Shown piece after piece: positions 1 to 8,047 of a stretch of DNA of 64,000 nucleotides (position 1 is its first letter; each line of letters starts with the position of its first letter). The DNA lies in the NCBI GenBank assembly GCA_039679385.1, contig JBDKVB010000143.1, positions 36,455-100,454 on the forward strand, given 5' to 3'. This DNA is from Armatimonadia bacterium. Lineage in GTDB: Bacteria > Armatimonadota > Zipacnadia > Zipacnadales > JABUFB01. A model generated the notes under the pieces. The model saw nothing but the letters and a program-made list of their open reading frames with translations. It ran no database searches and was not told the origin of the DNA. The position numbers were made by a program, and so were the translations under genes.

Positions 1-2
1 CC

Positions 3-842
3 CCGGAGTACAAGGCAAAGAAACAGGACGCACCACAAGATGATCATGCGGCGCAGGAGGAACGGATCCGTGAGCACGCGGCGAACATGTCGCACCAGAT
101 CCTGGTGCTGAGCGGCAAGGGAGGCGTCGGCAAGAGCACGGTGGCCACAAACCTGGCCTGGTCGCTCGCAGCCCGTGGCCTCCGCACCGGTCTTCTGGAC
201 GCCGATATCAATGGCCCCACGGTCCCGCTGATGATGGGACTGCAGGGCCAGATCGGGAAGGGATCGCTGGGACTGACACCCATGCCGGTGCTCGAGAACC
301 TGCTGGTCATGTCCATCAGCTTCTTCCTCGATAGCCCCGACACGCCGACAATCTGGCGCGGACCTCTCAAGGGCGGGATCATCCGGCAGTTCATCGCCGA
401 CATGGATTGGGGCCCGCTGGACTACCTCGTTATCGACCTGCCGCCAGGCACCGGCGACGAGCCCCTGACGGTGGCCCAGACCTTCCCGGCGGCCGACGGA
501 GGCCTGATCGTGACCACGCCCCAGGAGGCCAGTCTGTCGGTGTGCCGCAAGGCGGTCAACTTCCTGAAGGCCGTGAAGCTGCCCTGCCTCGGCGTCATCG
601 AGAACATGAGCGGCTTCCTCTGCCCGCACTGTGGCGAGAGGACCGATATCTTCTCCACCGGCGGCGGAGAGACGATGGCGCAGCAGATGGGCGTGCCCTT
701 CCTTGGCAGCCTCCCGCTCGCACCGGAAGTCGTTGCTCTCGGTGACGAGGGCCAACCCATCATCGGGGCCCAGGCCTCGGCGGGACTGCGGGAAGCCTTC
801 GATGAGGTGGTCGGCAACCTGCTGGCCGTCCAGACGCACTAA
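3..842 (+). CDS. mrp: Mrp/ApbC (NBP35-type) P-loop ATPase, 5' end outside window
   Basis: This is an iron-sulfur cluster carrier/scaffold ATPase of the Mrp/ApbC family. The reading frame is open to the left edge of the window, so the N-terminus is missing. The internal ATG at 87 is an unlikely start, because the 28 codons before it encode the charged segment that Mrp proteins usually carry just ahead of the P-loop. Numbering from that ATG, the deviant Walker A motif SGKGGVGKS is at residues 9-17, the Walker B-like VIDLPPGTGD at 115-124, and the CPHC pair expected to bridge a cluster at 179-182. Upstream domains such as a DUF59/MIP18 module cannot be seen. A strong terminator lies just after the stop. 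Family assignment is secure; the missing length is unknown. Confidence 0.93.
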   Translation, partial: PEYKAKKQDAPQDDHAAQEERIREHAANMSHQILVLSGKGGVGKSTVATNLAWSLAARGLRTGLLDADINGPTVPLMMGLQGQIGKGSLGLTPMPVLENLLVMSISFFLDSPDTPTIWRGPLKGGIIRQFIADMDWGPLDYLVIDLPPGTGDEPLTVAQTFPAADGGLIVTTPQEASLSVCRKAVNFLKAVKLPCLGVIENMSGFLCPHCGERTDIFSTGGGETMAQQMGVPFLGSLPLAPEVVALGDEGQPIIGAQASAGLREAFDEVVGNLLAVQTH

Positions 843-865
843 CCCCCGACCACACCGCAGAGCAG

Positions 866-912
866 GCGAGCCCCAGGGCCCCGACGAGGGTTCTGGGGCT
901 CGCTTTGTCTTT
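866..912 (+). terminator. Rho-independent terminator after mrp
   Basis: A perfect 11-bp inverted repeat (866-876 with 893-903) is followed by a T-rich run, tttgtcttt. It lies 23 bases after the mrp stop and just before the next promoter, so it insulates mrp from the sugar-acid operon. Confidence 0.85.
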
Positions 913-914
913 GG

Positions 915-943
915 TTGACAGGAGCCGATTCGTATATTATATA
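915..943 (+). promoter_or_regulatory. Sigma70-type promoter of the sugar-acid operon
   Basis: TTGACA at 915-920 and TATATA at 938-943 are separated by exactly 17 bases in an AT-rich patch unlike the GC-rich surroundings. Transcription should begin near 950, giving a leader of about 55 bases before the start at 1004. Other TATATT registers overlap the -10, but only this one has ideal spacing. Confidence 0.75.
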
Positions 944-1003
944 TTCTGCGTTAGCCACAACCGTTGCTGCTGCCGACAGGTGTTCAGGAGGGCTCTGAGC
1001 GAC

Positions 1004-2155
1004 ATGAAGATAACCGACGTCAAAGCCATACCGGTCAAGGGCCGCCACTGGCCACGCTTCCCGATGATCTTCATCGAGGTGTATACCGACGAGGGCCTCG
1101 TCGGCACCGGCGAAGCGCTGACCTTCCAGGCGACCGGCGTGATCCAGTCCATCGAGAGCCTTGGCGAGTGGATTCGCGGCGAGGACCCTCTGCGCATCGA
1201 GCGCATCTGGGAGCGCTGCTTCCGCCGTGGCGCGAACCTCCCTGCGCTGAGCGGGATCGAGACCGCGCTGTGGGACATCGCCGGACAGGCCGCCGGGATG
1301 CCGATCTACCAACTCCTCGGCGGTGCGTGTCAGGACCGCATCCGGGTCTACGCCGACGGGTTCTTCCGTGGTGCCGATCCGACGCCGGAGGCCTACAAGG
1401 AGAAGGCTGCTGCTGCCGTCGCGCAGGGCCTCACGGCGCTGAAGCTGGACGTGGACGACTTCATGGGGCGCCTCAGCGGAGAGGCGAAGCCCGGTGAGGA
1501 GCGCCCGCTGATCCGCTGCCACGGCACGAACCTGGGACGCGGCATCCGCAACAAGGAACTGGAAGAGGTACAGTCGAGTGTGGCGGCAATCCGTGAGCAC
1601 CTCGGCCCCGATGTAGACCTGGCGCTGGATTGCCACTGGGCCTTCGATGTGCCCTCGGCGCTGCGACTTGGCCGTGCCCTGGAGCCCTACAACCTGCTAT
1701 GGCTGGAGGATCCGATCCCCTCGGGCAACGCTGCCGCCCTGGCCAAGCTGTCCGAGCAGTTGGCCGTGCCGATCTGCGTCGGCGAGGCCTCCAAGACCCG
1801 CTACGAGTTCCGTGAGATCTTCGAGCGCCAGGCAGCGGACATCATCATGCCTGACGTCGTCTGCGCCGGCGGTGTCCTGGAGATGAAGAAGATCGCCGCC
1901 CTCGCCGACACCTACTACATCCCGATGGCCCCGCACGACATGGTTGGCCCGGTGGCAACGGCGGCCAGTGTGCAGGTGTGTGCGTGCATCCCCAACTTCC
2001 TGATCCTCGAGCACCAGATGAACGACGTGCCCTGGCGCAACGACCTGGTGGATGAAGCGCCGGTCGTGCGCGACGGACACATCGACGTACCGACTCGCCC
2101 CGGTCTGGGGCTTCGCCTGAATCACGACGCCCTTGCTGCATACCGCGCTGAGTGA
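1004..2155 (+). CDS. Enolase-superfamily (MR/MLE) sugar-acid dehydratase-like enzyme
   Basis: This is a 383-residue mandelate racemase/muconate lactonizing enzyme family protein, the superfamily that includes aldonate and aldarate dehydratases. The ATG at 1004 has an AGGAGG-like site at 985-991; the frame is open further upstream but overlaps the promoter. Candidate Mg ligands are D209, E235 (WLEDP) and E261 (VGEAS). D284 and H311 (PMAPHD) form the expected Asp-His dyad on the barrel's C-terminal side, and H211 in LDCHW is placed as in galactonate/mannonate-type dehydratases. K147 follows strand 2. The aldehyde dehydrogenase starts 18 bases later, which suggests one oxidative sugar-acid pathway. 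Substrate cannot be told from sequence alone. Confidence 0.88.
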   Translation: MKITDVKAIPVKGRHWPRFPMIFIEVYTDEGLVGTGEALTFQATGVIQSIESLGEWIRGEDPLRIERIWERCFRRGANLPALSGIETALWDIAGQAAGMPIYQLLGGACQDRIRVYADGFFRGADPTPEAYKEKAAAAVAQGLTALKLDVDDFMGRLSGEAKPGEERPLIRCHGTNLGRGIRNKELEEVQSSVAAIREHLGPDVDLALDCHWAFDVPSALRLGRALEPYNLLWLEDPIPSGNAAALAKLSEQLAVPICVGEASKTRYEFREIFERQAADIIMPDVVCAGGVLEMKKIAALADTYYIPMAPHDMVGPVATAASVQVCACIPNFLILEHQMNDVPWRNDLVDEAPVVRDGHIDVPTRPGLGLRLNHDALAAYRAE

Positions 2156-2173
2156 CACGGAGAGGAGATTCGC

Positions 2174-3604
2174 ATGAACCCCGAACTGGTTCCGCTGCTG
2201 GTTAACGGTCAGGACGTTACCACTGGCCGCACCTTCGTGGTCGATGATCCGGCCACCGAGGAGCAAATCGCCCAGGTGGCTGCCGCTGACAAAGAGACGA
2301 CCCTTGCCGCGCTCGAGGCCGCCAAGAAGGCCTTCCCGGCCTGGTCGAAGACCACTCTCGCCGAGCGCAAGGCAATCGCGCTGCGTTACGTCGATTTGCT
2401 CGAGCGCGACCGCGAGCACCTGACGGACCTGCTCGTGGCTGAGACGGGCAAGCCTCGCGACGCTGCGGGCTACGACGTGACCATTCTGGTCAACTCGGTT
2501 CGCTTCTTCCAGGAGGAGGTCGAGCGGATCCGTCAGGAGGTCATCCCCGACCCGACCGGACGGTTCCATCACTACGTCCTGCGTCAGGCGCTGGGGGTCG
2601 TCGTCGGGTTCCTGGCGTGGAACTACCCTCTGCTGAACCTGGGCTACAAGCTCGGTCCGATCCTGGCCACGGGCTGCACCTCGGTCATCAAGCCCTCGCG
2701 GCATACTCCGCTGGCGACCCTTGCCTCAGCCCGGTTGCTGTCTGAGGCCGGTGTTCCTGACGGTGTGGTCAACGTCATCGCCTGCGACGACCGCGAGACC
2801 ACCAGGGTCCTGCTGCAAAGCGACATCCCGGCGCTGGTGACGATGATCGGCTCGACCGCTGCCGGCCTGGAGGTCATGCGCACCGCCTCCACCAGCATCA
2901 AGCGCTACTCGCTGGAGCTGGGCGGCAATGCCCCGGCCATCGTCTACCCCGATGCCGACCTGCAGGACGCCGTGAACCGCATCGTCGATCTCAAATTCAG
3001 CAACGCCGGGCAAGTCTGCGTGGCGCCGAACCGGGCTCTCGTGCATGCCGAGGTGCTGGAGGACTTCCTGCGCCTGGCCGCCGAGCGCGTCGGGAAGTTC
3101 AACCTCGGCAGCGGCGTCGGCCCCCTGCCGATGATGGGGCCGATGATCACCGCCGACGCTCGCGACCGGATGCTGGAGCTGGTGCAAGAGTCCGTAGCCG
3201 ACGGCGCGAAGGTGGTCTGCGGAGGTAGCAGGCCCGAGCAGCCGGCACGCGGGTACTTCATGCAGCCGACGGTCCTGCGCGACGTGCGCCCTGAGATGCG
3301 GATTGCTCGCGAGGAGATCTTCGGGCCGATCCTGCCGGTAATCCGCTTCACCGAGGACGAAGAGGCGCTGGCGATGGGCAATGACACCAACTATGGCCTC
3401 GCGGCCTATGTCTTCACCACGAACCTGAGTCGCGCGCTGCACGCGGTGGAGACTCTCCAGGCGGGTAGCGTGTGCGTGAATGAGCCGCACAACGGCGTGC
3501 ACCTTCCGCACGGCGGTCAGAAGCAGAGCGGCCTGGGTTGCGACCGCTCGCACTACAGCCTCGAAGAGTACATGACCCTGAAGCGCGTAACCATCCGCAA
3601 GTAG
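2174..3604 (+). CDS. NAD(P)-dependent aldehyde dehydrogenase
   Basis: This is a 476-residue soluble ALDH-superfamily enzyme that oxidises an aldehyde to an acid. It shows N150 in the AWNYP motif, the general base E248 in ELGGN, and the catalytic nucleophile C282 in NAGQVC. The IFGPI and NYGLAAYVF segments follow in the expected order. Length and motifs resemble succinate-semialdehyde or alpha-ketoglutarate-semialdehyde dehydrogenases. The ATG at 2174 has GAGGAG seven bases upstream. It lies 18 bases after the dehydratase-like gene and 18 before a GntR regulator. The last step of an oxidative uronate/aldarate route is a reasonable guess, but the substrate is not proved. Confidence 0.93.
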   Translation: MNPELVPLLVNGQDVTTGRTFVVDDPATEEQIAQVAAADKETTLAALEAAKKAFPAWSKTTLAERKAIALRYVDLLERDREHLTDLLVAETGKPRDAAGYDVTILVNSVRFFQEEVERIRQEVIPDPTGRFHHYVLRQALGVVVGFLAWNYPLLNLGYKLGPILATGCTSVIKPSRHTPLATLASARLLSEAGVPDGVVNVIACDDRETTRVLLQSDIPALVTMIGSTAAGLEVMRTASTSIKRYSLELGGNAPAIVYPDADLQDAVNRIVDLKFSNAGQVCVAPNRALVHAEVLEDFLRLAAERVGKFNLGSGVGPLPMMGPMITADARDRMLELVQESVADGAKVVCGGSRPEQPARGYFMQPTVLRDVRPEMRIAREEIFGPILPVIRFTEDEEALAMGNDTNYGLAAYVFTTNLSRALHAVETLQAGSVCVNEPHNGVHLPHGGQKQSGLGCDRSHYSLEEYMTLKRVTIRK

Positions 3605-3622
3605 CCTGAGGGCGAGGTCGCT

Positions 3623-4315
3623 GTGAGCAGTCCGAGAAGCGTCGAGCCAATCCCGCAGACCCAGCTTCTGCAGTCCGTGGCGCTGGAGCACATCCGCGAC
3701 GCCATCCTGGAGGGCCGACTGGCGCCTGGGACGCCGCTGCGGATTGGTGCCCTGGCTCAGGAGCTTGGGGTGAGTCCGATCCCGGTCCGCGAGGCGCTGC
3801 AGGTCCTGGCGACCGAGGGACTCGCAGTGCACCTCCCCCGGCGCGGGATGGTCGTGAGCTCGCTCACCGCCGAGGACATCAACGACACTTACGAGGTGCG
3901 GGAGGCGCTGGAGGGTTTCGCGGTCCGCTGCGCTGCCGGAAGGATGAGCCCGGAGGGACTCGCCGAATTGCAGGCGATGCTGGGGCAGATGGAGGAGGCG
4001 ACCGAGCGGGTCGACCATGAGGCCCTGCTGCGACTGGATCGCGCCTTCCACACCCGTCTGTGCGAGGCCTATCCGAACCGTCGCGCCTGGACCTTCCTGC
4101 GGCAGCTCTGGGACTACACCTACCGGATTCGCCGGTTCTACCCGCGCTCGGAGGGACGGCTGCGAGTCACGATGGTAGAGCACCGGGCGATCCTGGCGGC
4201 CTTTGAAGCAGGTGACGGCGAAGGCTGCGAGCGACTCATACGTGCCCATCTGGATGGTGCGCGTCAGGATCTGCTGGAGCGTCTTGGCGACGAAGGCGAG
4301 GCAGAAGCAACCTGA
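3623..4315 (+). CDS. GntR-family transcriptional regulator (FadR/FCD type)
   Basis: This 230-residue repressor-type protein has an N-terminal winged helix-turn-helix. The segment AQELGVSPIPVREALQVLA near residues 45-65 is the typical GntR recognition helix. It is followed by an all-helical FCD ligand domain. Conserved metal/ligand-binding positions are visible in the region LDRAFHTRLCEA (around residues 135-145) and near VEHRAIL (around 185). The start is GTG at 3623 with GGGCGAGG upstream. It is the third gene of the operon, so it probably autoregulates the sugar-acid genes from the promoter at 915. FCD effectors are usually small organic acids, which suits the neighbours. A strong hairpin follows the gene. 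Confidence 0.92.
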   Translation: MSSPRSVEPIPQTQLLQSVALEHIRDAILEGRLAPGTPLRIGALAQELGVSPIPVREALQVLATEGLAVHLPRRGMVVSSLTAEDINDTYEVREALEGFAVRCAAGRMSPEGLAELQAMLGQMEEATERVDHEALLRLDRAFHTRLCEAYPNRRAWTFLRQLWDYTYRIRRFYPRSEGRLRVTMVEHRAILAAFEAGDGEGCERLIRAHLDGARQDLLERLGDEGEAEAT

Positions 4316-4363
4316 GTTCCGCAACAGCCCTGTTGCCGTCCGCGTATGCCTCACGGAGGAAGC

Positions 4364-4393
4364 GAAGAAGCCTGCCTTGCGGCAGGCTTCTTC
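4364..4393 (+). terminator. Hairpin terminator after the GntR gene
   Basis: A perfect 13-bp stem (4364-4376 with 4381-4393) has a TTGC loop. The 3' arm is itself pyrimidine-rich (cttcttctg) and takes the place of a clean U-tract. It lies about 50 bases after the regulator stop, in the 181-base gap before the next gene. Confidence 0.75.
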
Positions 4394-4496
4394 TGTGACT
4401 GGTGGCAGGTGGACCGGACACCGTGCCTGCTACCCGAATCGCTTGAAGGCCTGCGGTCGGCGAGTAGCGAAAGGACCGCCACCAAGGAGGCGACCC

Positions 4497-5792
4497 ATGG
4501 AACCCTTCACCCAGACCTTGCGCCGGCTCCTCGACGAGACACCTGTTCTTGACCCGCATTGTCACCTGCGTGCCAGTCGTCCCCAGGCCGACACCCTCGC
4601 CGACCTCGTGCTGTATCACCATGTGTGGGTGGAGCTTGTCTCTGCCGGAATGCCCGTCGAGGCCACCAGCCGCGCCGGGCTGCCCCACGAAGTCGCCGAC
4701 CCGGACATGCCGCCGATGGACCGTCTTCGGGCTGCACTTCCCTGGCTCTCCCACCTGCGCAATACAACGCTGGGCTACCTGCTGCGGACTCTGCTCGAGG
4801 ACTTGTACGGCGTCCCCGGCGGGCAGTTGACGGAGGACAACCTTGAGGAGGTAGCTGCGCAGGTCGCGGAGGCGAGTGCCTGTGAAGGCCGTGCCGTCGA
4901 AGTCCTTCGCGATCGTTGCGGCATCCGAAAGGCGCTGACCGTAGAAGCCTCAGGACGCCCGCCGATCGGTGAAGTGATCGGCCTGGGACGCGAGGGTGTC
5001 CCGACGAACCTCCTCAGCGGCAAGCAGACGCCCCGGCAAGTCCTGGAGGGTATGGCGCGGACGCTGGGCTCTGAGTTGCGGACCGGTGAGGACTACGCCG
5101 CCGCAATGAGGCAGCTCGGGGCCCTTCGCGGCAAGAGCAGTTTGCGCTTTGTCGGTGTGTGGGTGCTGCCCTCGATGACACTCCGGCAGCCGCAGCCCGG
5201 CGAGATCGAGGGTATCCTCGATCGCGCTCGGGAGGACCGTCCCATCTCGCCGGAGGAAGCGGGCCTGCTCTGCGGCTTTGGTCTGACGCACTTCCTGCTC
5301 GGTATGCGCGAGGGTCATCTGCGCACGATCCAGCTCATCGTCGGGGCGGAAGTCCTGCCCCCACACCGGTCGATCACCCAGTGGAGTCCGGAGCTGCCCG
5401 GCGGTCTGGCAAGACTGGCCGGAGCCTTCGAGGACTTCCAGTTCAACTGCTCGACCGCCAGCGACCTCTTCACGCAGGACCTGGGCATCCTCGCCAAACA
5501 CCTCCCGAACGTCAGCGTCGCCGGTTACTGGTGGCACGTACTGTACCCGCACTATATCCGCAAGAGCCTCGAGACGCGGCTGGACATGGTGCCGGCCAAC
5601 AAGATCGTCGGGTTCTTCTCCGACGCCTACCATGCGGAGTGGTGCTACCCGAAGCTGAAGCTGGTGAAGCAGATCCTTAGCGAGGTGCTGGTCGATCGCG
5701 TCGAGCGTGGGCTCCTCACCGAGGACATCGCTCTCTCGCTCGTGGCACCGCTGCTGCATGAGAACGCAGCGCGAATCTACGGGGTCGGATAG
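4497..5792 (+). CDS. Uronate isomerase-like amidohydrolase-superfamily protein
   Basis: This 431-residue TIM-barrel protein resembles glucuronate/uronate isomerases (UxaC family). The ATG at 4497 has AAGGAGG six bases upstream; an open extension upstream runs through the terminator and is not coding. The metal-binding start of the barrel is seen as DPHCHL near residue 20. The C-terminal segment with SDAYHAEWCYPK (near residue 377) matches the place where uronate isomerases carry a conserved SDSR-type loop, but here it diverges. The protein is shorter than the usual 465-490 residues, so it may act on another substrate. Position beside a sugar-acid operon supports uronate metabolism. It is possibly co-expressed with the exported MBL protein downstream. 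Confidence 0.75.
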   Translation: MEPFTQTLRRLLDETPVLDPHCHLRASRPQADTLADLVLYHHVWVELVSAGMPVEATSRAGLPHEVADPDMPPMDRLRAALPWLSHLRNTTLGYLLRTLLEDLYGVPGGQLTEDNLEEVAAQVAEASACEGRAVEVLRDRCGIRKALTVEASGRPPIGEVIGLGREGVPTNLLSGKQTPRQVLEGMARTLGSELRTGEDYAAAMRQLGALRGKSSLRFVGVWVLPSMTLRQPQPGEIEGILDRAREDRPISPEEAGLLCGFGLTHFLLGMREGHLRTIQLIVGAEVLPPHRSITQWSPELPGGLARLAGAFEDFQFNCSTASDLFTQDLGILAKHLPNVSVAGYWWHVLYPHYIRKSLETRLDMVPANKIVGFFSDAYHAEWCYPKLKLVKQILSEVLVDRVERGLLTEDIALSLVAPLLHENAARIYGVG

Positions 5793-5908
5793 TCACAGCA
5801 CCCGCGAAGGCGAAGTGCCTTGCGGCGGGAGCGAAATAGGTGGCCCAGGGAGGAGCCCGACCGGACGTCAGCGAACCAGTCGCAGGCCGCACCGAGGAGC
5901 GCAGAGCA

Positions 5909-6838
5909 ATGGCCGCAGCACAAGCACCGCACACTTCACGAATCCGCAGCCGCCGACTGGCGCTGGTGGGAGCGATCGCCTTCCTGATGGCGCTGTCGAG
6001 ATGCTGCCTCGCAGCGGAGGCACCGCAACTGAAGCCCTTCGCCCTGTGGCAACTGAAGAATCAGACGCACAGCCAGATGATGTCCTATGTGATCCGCAGC
6101 GAGTCGGGCAAGGTCATCGTCATCGACGGCGGCATGGCCGGTGACGCAAAGTACCTCTCCGCCTTCCTTGCGAAGCTGGGCGATCATGTCTCCGCGTGGT
6201 TCCTCACTCACCCGCACGACGATCACATGGACGCCCTGACCGCGATTCTCCCGAACCCCGGCAAGCTGCAGATCGACGCCCTCTACGCCTCCATGCCCAA
6301 CCGGGAGTGGATGGCCCGCTACGGCTCGAAGACGGAGCTGCAGGCCTATGACCGAGCCTGCGCCGTGTTCGCCGAGACCGGGCGTGCGGTTACCGAGCTG
6401 CAGCTTGGACAGGAGATCGTCCTCGACGGGCTGCTCTTCGAGGTCCTTGGTGTCAAGAACCCCGAGATCACCGCGAACCCGGTCAACAACCAGAGTCTTC
6501 TGCTGAGGCTGTCCGGGGCCGGACGAACCGTGCTGTTCACCGGCGACCTGGGCGTCGAGGGCGGACGCAAGGCGATCACCGGGGCCTACGCGAGCAAGCT
6601 CCATGCCGACTATGTCCAGATGGCGCACCACGGGCAGAACGGCGTCAACGAGGCCTTCTATCAGCACGTCGGGGCAAGCCATTGCCTGTGGCCGACGCCG
6701 CTGTGGCTCTGGGACAACGACAAGGGCGCCGGGAAGGGCTCCGGGCCCTGGCGAACGCTGGAGGTCCGAGCCTGGATGGACAAGCCGCCGGCGAAGACGC
6801 ACCATGTAGGCTGTAGGGATTCCGAGCTCATAGACTGA
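5909..6838 (+). CDS. Exported MBL-fold metallo-hydrolase (ComEC-like domain)
   Basis: This 309-residue protein has a probable signal peptide: a basic stretch RIRSRR, then a hydrophobic run, ending near residue 36 (AAEA). The ATG at 5909 is preferred over an in-frame upstream codon because GAGGAG precedes it. The mature part is a metallo-beta-lactamase fold with THPHDDHMD at residues 100-108, which carries the HxHxDH zinc motif. A later FTGD and MAHHGQNG provide further expected ligands. The closest well-known relatives are the ComEC/Rec2 C-terminal domains. The sialidase-fold gene begins nine bases after the stop, so the two are very likely co-transcribed. Export next to a carbohydrate gene suggests an extracytoplasmic hydrolase of unknown substrate. 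Confidence 0.85.
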   Translation: MAAAQAPHTSRIRSRRLALVGAIAFLMALSRCCLAAEAPQLKPFALWQLKNQTHSQMMSYVIRSESGKVIVIDGGMAGDAKYLSAFLAKLGDHVSAWFLTHPHDDHMDALTAILPNPGKLQIDALYASMPNREWMARYGSKTELQAYDRACAVFAETGRAVTELQLGQEIVLDGLLFEVLGVKNPEITANPVNNQSLLLRLSGAGRTVLFTGDLGVEGGRKAITGAYASKLHADYVQMAHHGQNGVNEAFYQHVGASHCLWPTPLWLWDNDKGAGKGSGPWRTLEVRAWMDKPPAKTHHVGCRDSELID

Positions 6839-6847
6839 GGTTGCCAA

Positions 6848-7948
6848 ATGGCTGAAGAGAGAAGCGCTAAGGAACCTGTGTCCACTCAACTGCCCGGCTA
6901 TACGATCCCCGTCATCGACCTCGCCGAGGAGACTGAACGGCAGGTCGTCGTGGATCGCGAGCCGGGCCAGTATCTGGGCCACCCGACGACCGTCCTGCTG
7001 AAGGACGGGAAGACGATGCTGATCGTCTACCCGAAGGGCCATGCGCGGGGCGCCATCGTGCTGAAGAAGAGCACCGATGGTGGTCTCACCTGGTCGGAAC
7101 GGCTGCCGGTGCCGGAGAACTGGGCCACCTCGAAGGAGATCCCTACCCTCTACCCGACCGTCGATGCGCAGGGCAGGCGGCGGATCCTCCTGTTCTCGAG
7201 CGAGTACCCAATCCGCAGGGCCGTCTCCGAGGACGACGGCGAGACGTGGTCGCCGCTCGAGCCCATCGGCGACTTCGGCGGAATCGCTGCGATGTGCGAC
7301 TGTATCCGCCTCAAGGACGGCCGCTACATGGCGCTGTTTCATGATGACGGCCGGTTCCTGCGCAACGAGGGCACGGCCACGAAGTTCACCGTGTTCAAGA
7401 CCCTCTCCGAGGACGGGGGCATGACCTGGAGTGAGCCCTTCGTCATCGCCGAGCACCCGCAGGCGTGGCTTTGTGAGCCGGGTGCGGTGAGGTCGCCGGA
7501 CGGTCGCCAGATCGCCGTGCTACTGCGCGACGAGAGCCGCAAGTTCAACTCCTTCATCATCTTCAGCGACGACGAGGGTGAGACCTGGACTGCGCCGCGT
7601 GAGGTGCCGTCATCACTCACCGGCGACCGCCATCAGGCCATGTACGCGCCCGACGGTCGCCTGTTCCTCAGCTTCCGCGACAAGGCTCGTGAGAGCCCAA
7701 CCTATCACGACTGGGTGGGCTGGATCGGCACCTACGAGGACCTCGTCGAGGGTCGTGAGGGGCAGTACCGCGTGCGCTTCCTGCACAATACCAAGGGCCA
7801 GGACTGCGCCTACCCGGCGGTCGAGTTGCTGCCCGACGGTACCTTCGTGGTCACCACCTATGGCCACTGGGTCGAGGGTGAGCAGCCCTTCATCGTAAGC
7901 GTCCGCTTCCGGATCGAGGAGATTGACGCGAAGGCACCCGGACGCTAA
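6848..7948 (+). CDS. Sialidase-fold (BNR/Asp-box) protein, possible exo-alpha-sialidase
   Basis: This 366-residue six-bladed propeller protein has four clear Asp boxes of the SxDxGxTW type: STDGGLTW, SEDDGETW, SEDGGMTW and SDDEGETW, spaced as in sialidases. No signal peptide is visible, so it is predicted to be cytoplasmic unless the first 30 residues mislead. It starts nine bases after the MBL gene. A second propeller protein of this kind is encoded at 10326. Asp boxes are shared by non-sialidase enzymes, and the catalytic Arg triad cannot be assigned with certainty by eye, so the activity is open. Confidence 0.85.
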   Translation: MAEERSAKEPVSTQLPGYTIPVIDLAEETERQVVVDREPGQYLGHPTTVLLKDGKTMLIVYPKGHARGAIVLKKSTDGGLTWSERLPVPENWATSKEIPTLYPTVDAQGRRRILLFSSEYPIRRAVSEDDGETWSPLEPIGDFGGIAAMCDCIRLKDGRYMALFHDDGRFLRNEGTATKFTVFKTLSEDGGMTWSEPFVIAEHPQAWLCEPGAVRSPDGRQIAVLLRDESRKFNSFIIFSDDEGETWTAPREVPSSLTGDRHQAMYAPDGRLFLSFRDKARESPTYHDWVGWIGTYEDLVEGREGQYRVRFLHNTKGQDCAYPAVELLPDGTFVVTTYGHWVEGEQPFIVSVRFRIEEIDAKAPGR

Positions 7949-7990
7949 CAGAGCCGCCAGCCCCTCGGCCCAGGCCACAAGAATCAGCAA

Positions 7991-8022
7991 AGGGCGACCC
8001 GCTACAGAAGACGGGTCGCCCT
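7991..8022. terminator. Hairpin terminator between convergent genes
   Basis: An 11-bp perfect stem (7991-8001 with 8012-8022) has a 10-base loop and is followed by ttctgggttt. It sits between the plus-strand propeller gene (stop 7948) and the minus-strand hydrolase (stop 8048). It may serve both, but the T-rich side favours the plus strand. Confidence 0.7.
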
Positions 8023-8047
8023 TTCTGGGTTTGCGGCAGGGGGTTCG

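Noticed and set aside
839..1636. Long open frame antisense to the enolase-superfamily gene
   Set aside because: It is a high-GC shadow of a gene with clear motifs, has no homologous protein features, and runs through the promoter and terminator region.
2726..4354. 542-codon open frame antisense to the ALDH and GntR genes
   Set aside because: It crosses two genes and their gap and carries no recognisable domain.
4203..4496. Upstream in-frame extension of the uronate isomerase-like gene
   Set aside because: The extension passes through the GntR 3' end and a 13-bp terminator stem; AAGGAGG at 4484-4490 defines the ATG at 4497.
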